Positions 60,760 through 64,000 of a DNA stretch of 64,000 nt are shown here, in pieces. Both the position numbers and the translations under genes were made by a program. Under the pieces are notes generated by a model, which saw only the letters and a list, made by a program, of their open reading frames with translations, searched no databases and was not told where the DNA came from. The DNA comes from Microterricola viridarii (GTDB lineage: Bacteria > Actinomycetota > Actinomycetes > Actinomycetales > Microbacteriaceae), in NCBI RefSeq assembly GCF_900104895.1, contig NZ_LT629742.1:930001-994000 (forward strand), written 5' to 3'. The first letter of the stretch is position 1. Every line of letters starts with the position of its first letter.

Positions 60760-61677
60760 ATGACCGACACAACAATCGATCTGGGCGGCGTCGTCGTCGC
60801 CACGACCCTCGCGTTCAAGGAAGACGCCTCTGCCCCCGCCGGCCTCGCCGTCGACTGGGAGAAGTTCGCGGAGCACTGCAACTTCCTGATGGAGAACGGA
60901 TGCCGCGGCGTCGGCCCGAACGGCTCGCTCGGCGAGTACGAGGCCCTCACCGACGAGGAGCGCCGCAAGGTCATCCAGGTCGCCGTCGAGGCCGTCGCCG
61001 GCCGCGGCGTCGTGGTCGCCGGCGTGCACGGCGTCGGCTGGCACCAGGCCGTCAAGTGGGCCCAGTACGCCAAGGAGGACGGCGCGGACGGCGTGCTGCT
61101 GCTGCCGCCGACCATGTACAAGTCCAACGACGACGAGATCTTCCTGCACTACCAGAAGGTGGCGGAGGTCGGCCTGCCGATCATGATCTACAACAACCCC
61201 TTCTCGATGAAGGTCGACATGTCGCCGCAGCTCATCGCGCGCCTCGCCACCATCCCCGGCGTCGTCGCCGTGAAGGAGTTCTCCACCGACATCCGCCGCG
61301 TGCTCGAGATCAAGGAACTCTGCGACCTCGACGTCATCTGCGGCGCGGACGACCTGCTCTTCGAGTCGCTCGTCGCCGGCGCGGACGGCTGGTTCGCCGG
61401 CTACCCGAACGCCTTCCCGAAGGAGGCCGTCGAGATCTACGACCAGGTCAAGGCCGGCAACATCGCCGAGGCGCTCGAGCTGTACCGCCACCTGATCACG
61501 GTGTTCCGCTGGGACACCAAGATCGAGTTCGTCCAGGCCATCAAGCTCTCGATCGACATCGCCGGGCAGAGCTACGGCGGCGTCACCCGCCCGCCGCGCG
61601 GCCCGCTGAGCGCCGAGCAGGAGGCACAGGTGCGTGCCGACACCCAGAAGGCACTGGACTACATCGCCAGCCGCTAA
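60760..61677 (+). CDS. DHDPS-family pyrroline-4-hydroxy-2-carboxylate deaminase
   Basis: This 305-residue class I aldolase-fold enzyme is of the dihydrodipicolinate synthase/NAL superfamily. It has GVGPNGSLGEYEALTDEER (the GGT/S motif variant), the conserved Tyr in IMIYNNPFS and the Schiff-base Lys in VVAVKEFS. Between the dehydrogenase and epimerase genes it fits the deaminase that turns the pyrroline product into 2-oxoglutarate semialdehyde (LhpC/HypD type). It starts 11 bases after the dehydrogenase subunit with AAAGGA upstream. Confidence 0.9.
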   Translation: MTDTTIDLGGVVVATTLAFKEDASAPAGLAVDWEKFAEHCNFLMENGCRGVGPNGSLGEYEALTDEERRKVIQVAVEAVAGRGVVVAGVHGVGWHQAVKWAQYAKEDGADGVLLLPPTMYKSNDDEIFLHYQKVAEVGLPIMIYNNPFSMKVDMSPQLIARLATIPGVVAVKEFSTDIRRVLEIKELCDLDVICGADDLLFESLVAGADGWFAGYPNAFPKEAVEIYDQVKAGNIAEALELYRHLITVFRWDTKIEFVQAIKLSIDIAGQSYGGVTRPPRGPLSAEQEAQVRADTQKALDYIASR

Positions 61678-61688
61678 CACCAGCAGCA

Positions 61689-61724
61689 CGGATGCCGGCC
61701 GGGCACGCGCCCGGCCGGCATCCG
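61689..61724 (+). terminator. Strong intra-operon hairpin
   Basis: A perfect 16-bp stem, CGGATGCCGGCCGGGC (61689-61704) and its complement (61709-61724), has the 4-base loop ACGC. It lies between the deaminase and epimerase genes, followed by a new ribosome site. It may attenuate or stabilise the message. Confidence 0.6.
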
Positions 61725-61768
61725 CCCCGTGACGTCACACCGCAACAGAACCACCCCCTGGAGGACAC

Positions 61769-62770
61769 ATGCGTTCCACTCGACTGATCAGCGCCGTCGA
61801 CTCGCACACGGAGGGCATGCCCACCCGGGTGGTCACCGGCGGCGTCGGCGTCATCCCCGGCGCGACCATGAACGAGAAGCGCCTCTACTTCATGGAACAC
61901 CTCGACCACATCCGGCAGTTCCTGATGAACGAGCCCCGCGGCCACGCCGCCATGAGCGGGGCCATCCTGCAGCCCGCGACGCGCGAGGACTGCGACTGGG
62001 GCGTCGTCTACATCGAGGTCTCCGGCTGCCTGCCGATGTGCGGCCACGGCACGATCGGCGTCGCCACCGTGCTCGTGGAGACCGGCATGGTCGCGGTGCA
62101 GGAGCCGGTCACGACGATCCGCCTCGACACCCCGGCCGGCCTGGTGATCGCCCGCGTCGCCGTCAGCGACGGGCACGCCGACTCGGTCACGATCGAGAAC
62201 GTGCCGAGCTACGTCGACCGGCTCGACGCCACGATCGAGGTGCCGGGCCTCGGCACCGTGCCGTACTCGCTCGCCTTCGGCGGCAACTTCTACGCCATGG
62301 TCAACCTCGCCGACGTCGGCCTCCCCTTCGACCGGAGCAGGCACCAGGAGGTCACCGCAGCCGGCCTCGCCATCATGGAGGCCATCAACGCGGGGGACCC
62401 GCCCCGGCACCCGTCCATCGACGGCGTCGACCACTGCCACCACGTCGAGTTCATCGCCCCCGGCTCTGACGCGACGCTCTCGCGGCACGCCATGTCGATC
62501 TACCCCGGCTGGTTCGACCGCTCCCCGTGTGGAACGGGCACCTCGGCCAGGATGGCCGAGCTCTGGGCGCGCGGCGAGCTGCCGCTCGGCCAGGACTTCA
62601 CGAACGAGTCCTTCATCGGCAGCCGCTTCGTCGGCCGGCTCATCGCCGAGACGGAGGTCGACGGCCGCCCGGCCGTCATCCCGACGATCACCGGCCGCGC
62701 CTGGGTGACCGGCATCGGCCAGTACATGCTCGACCCGAGCGACCCCTTCCCCACCGGCTTCCAGTTCTAG
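61769..62770 (+). CDS. 4-hydroxyproline 2-epimerase (proline racemase family)
   Basis: The 333-residue enzyme inverts C2 of trans-4-hydroxy-L-proline to give cis-4-hydroxy-D-proline. It has VDSHTEGMPTRVV, the first catalytic Cys in LPMCGHGTIG and the second in RSPCGTGTSA. Having both Cys marks an epimerase/racemase; the dehydratase branch carries Thr at the second place. Operon context favours hydroxyproline over proline. GGAGG lies about 7 bases before ATG 61769. Confidence 0.95.
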   Translation: MRSTRLISAVDSHTEGMPTRVVTGGVGVIPGATMNEKRLYFMEHLDHIRQFLMNEPRGHAAMSGAILQPATREDCDWGVVYIEVSGCLPMCGHGTIGVATVLVETGMVAVQEPVTTIRLDTPAGLVIARVAVSDGHADSVTIENVPSYVDRLDATIEVPGLGTVPYSLAFGGNFYAMVNLADVGLPFDRSRHQEVTAAGLAIMEAINAGDPPRHPSIDGVDHCHHVEFIAPGSDATLSRHAMSIYPGWFDRSPCGTGTSARMAELWARGELPLGQDFTNESFIGSRFVGRLIAETEVDGRPAVIPTITGRAWVTGIGQYMLDPSDPFPTGFQF

Positions 62771-62779
62771 GAGAATCCC

Positions 62780-64000
62780 ATGACCAGCACACTCTCTGAG
62801 GCGCGTCGCGCCGAACTGGACTCCGTCGCCGCCCGCGCGGACGCGGCGGCCGCGCCCTATGCCGCCACCGCGCCGGGCGAGCGGGCCGCCGCGCTCGTGG
62901 CCGTGGCCGACACCCTCGCCGCGCACGCCGCCGAGCTCGTCGCGCTCGGCATGGCGGAGACGGGCCTCACCGAGGCGCGCCTGAACGGCGAGCTCACCCG
63001 CACCGCGGTGCAGTTGCGCCTCTTCGCCGACGTCGTCAGGGACGGCGGCTACCTCGACGCCCGCATCGACGCGGCAGACGGCGATTTCGTGCTCGGCGCG
63101 CGCCCCGATGTGCGCCGGGTGCTCACCGCGCTCGGACCCGTCGTCAACTTCGCCGCGAGCAACTTCCCCTTCGCGTTCTCCGTGGCCGGCGGCGACACCG
63201 CCGCGGCGCTGGCTGCCGGCTGCCCGGTGATCCTCAAGGGCCACTCCGGCCACCCGCGCCTCGGCGCGCGCACGGCCGAACTCGTCGCGGCAGCCCTCGA
63301 CGGCGCCGGGATGCCGGACGGCACCTTCCAGTTCATCCTCGGCCAGCAGGAGGGCGTCGCGATCCTGCAGGACCCGCGCGTGCGCGCCGGGTCGTTCACC
63401 GGCTCGATCCCGGCCGGCCGCCTGCTCGCCGACATCGCCGCCGCCCGCCCGGCCCCCATCCCGTTCTTCGGCGAGCTCGGCAGCGTGAACCCCGTGTTCG
63501 TCACGCCGGCCGCCATCGCCGAGCGGGGCGCGGCCATCGCCGCCGGCTACGTCGCGAGCGTCGCCGGCTCGGCCGGGCAGCTCTGCACCAAGCCCGGCTT
63601 CGTCTTCGTGCCGGCCGGGCACGGCCTGGCGGCCGCCATCTCGGATGCCGCGGAATCCGTCGCCCCGCACCGCCTGCTGAACCCGCGCATCGCGGCCGGC
63701 TTCGGCGCACGCCGCGCCGAGATCTTCCAGACGCCGGGCGTCAGCGTGCTGGCAGAGGGCGAGCTGAACGAGGACCAGGACGGGCAGGGCTGGGCCACCG
63801 TCACGATCGTCTCCGTCTCGGCGGAGACGCTGCGCGCGCAGCGCGAGCGGCTGCTCGAGGAGGCCTTCGGCCCGCTGTCGATCCTCGTCGAGTACCCGGC
63901 GGACGCGGACCTCGCCGGCCTCGTCGCCGAGCTGTTCGAGGGCAACCTCACCGCCACGGTGCACATCGGGGCGGGGGAGGACTCGGCCGAGCTGCGCGAG
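62780..64000 (+). CDS. 2-Oxoglutarate-semialdehyde dehydrogenase (partial)
   Basis: The open frame runs from ATG 62780 (AGGAGA upstream) off the right edge, giving 407 residues without a stop. It is an NADP-type aldehyde dehydrogenase close to alpha-ketoglutaric semialdehyde dehydrogenases: GPVVNFAASNFPFAFSVAGG, PVILKGHSGHP, the catalytic Glu in PFFGELGSVNPVF and the catalytic Cys in GQLCTKPGF. It would oxidise the deaminase product to 2-oxoglutarate, feeding the TCA cycle. About 70-100 C-terminal residues are missing. Confidence 0.93.
   Translation, partial: MTSTLSEARRAELDSVAARADAAAAPYAATAPGERAAALVAVADTLAAHAAELVALGMAETGLTEARLNGELTRTAVQLRLFADVVRDGGYLDARIDAADGDFVLGARPDVRRVLTALGPVVNFAASNFPFAFSVAGGDTAAALAAGCPVILKGHSGHPRLGARTAELVAAALDGAGMPDGTFQFILGQQEGVAILQDPRVRAGSFTGSIPAGRLLADIAAARPAPIPFFGELGSVNPVFVTPAAIAERGAAIAAGYVASVAGSAGQLCTKPGFVFVPAGHGLAAAISDAAESVAPHRLLNPRIAAGFGARRAEIFQTPGVSVLAEGELNEDQDGQGWATVTIVSVSAETLRAQRERLLEEAFGPLSILVEYPADADLAGLVAELFEGNLTATVHIGAGEDSAELRE

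Noticed and set aside
60475-61689. 404-residue minus-strand frame over the deaminase gene
   Set aside because: Antisense shadow; the plus strand encodes an intact DHDPS-fold enzyme with its Schiff-base lysine.

Overview
The window is a high-GC (roughly 70%), densely coded actinobacterial chromosome segment. Its small conserved families (DUF6458, DUF5997, DUF4916/NUDIX-like, RadA, a permease-ATPase fused ABC transporter), frequent GTG starts, ATGA/GTGA stop-start overlaps and the repeated GGATGCC/GGCATCC word point to Microbacteriaceae or a close relative. I see no rRNA operon, CRISPR array, integrase or transposase.

Layout. (1) 1-10.1 kb, housekeeping and envelope: radA, tRNA-Ser(CGA), small membrane proteins, two GlsB/YeaQ-type stress membrane proteins, a lipoprotein, an OmpR-type two-component system, a GT39-like glycosyltransferase coupled to a polyprenol-phosphate mannose synthase, and a pentapeptide-like protein. 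(2) 10.1-42.2 kb, a large accessory catabolic island: a carboxylesterase diverges from a long coupled operon (FAH-family hydrolase, FAD aromatic monooxygenase with a one-base deletion, DUF3500 protein, CaiB/BaiF CoA-transferase, fused carboxyltransferase, alpha/beta hydrolase, GH78 alpha-L-rhamnosidase, GH43). It is followed by a quercetinase-like bicupin, an IclR regulator, a family-5 ABC transporter, a second GH78-GH43-esterase set, a nucleoside hydrolase, a GH1 beta-glucosidase and a large membrane-anchored GH67-like protein. Similar inverted repeats (TTCCA-N5-TGGAA type) lie in the three control regions around esterase/FAH, cupin and iclR/ABC, so one IclR regulon is likely. I propose uptake and degradation of rhamnosylated plant phenolic glycosides (flavonoid type): sugars are removed, the aglycone ring is opened, and the fragments are channelled to CoA thioesters. 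(3) 42.3-55.3 kb, mixed functions: BCCT and MFS transporters, a nuclease, a CAT-anticodon tRNA-like gene, a LysR-type substrate-binding-domain protein, an amidotransferase, acetyltransferases, tandem DHFR-like proteins, a DNA-glycosylase-like protein and a nucleoside hydrolase. Two inverted copies of a REP-like element and a 47-bp tandem array lie here. (4) 55.3-64 kb, a trans-4-hydroxy-L-proline catabolic locus: aminopeptidase P, a GntR regulator, a three-subunit D-hydroxyproline dehydrogenase, a pyrroline-hydroxycarboxylate deaminase, 4-hydroxyproline epimerase and 2-oxoglutarate-semialdehyde dehydrogenase (cut by the window end). Two sites sharing a 12-base core lie before the peptidase and before the catabolic operon and are probable GntR operators.

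All functional calls come from reading translations and motifs by eye; no database search was run.
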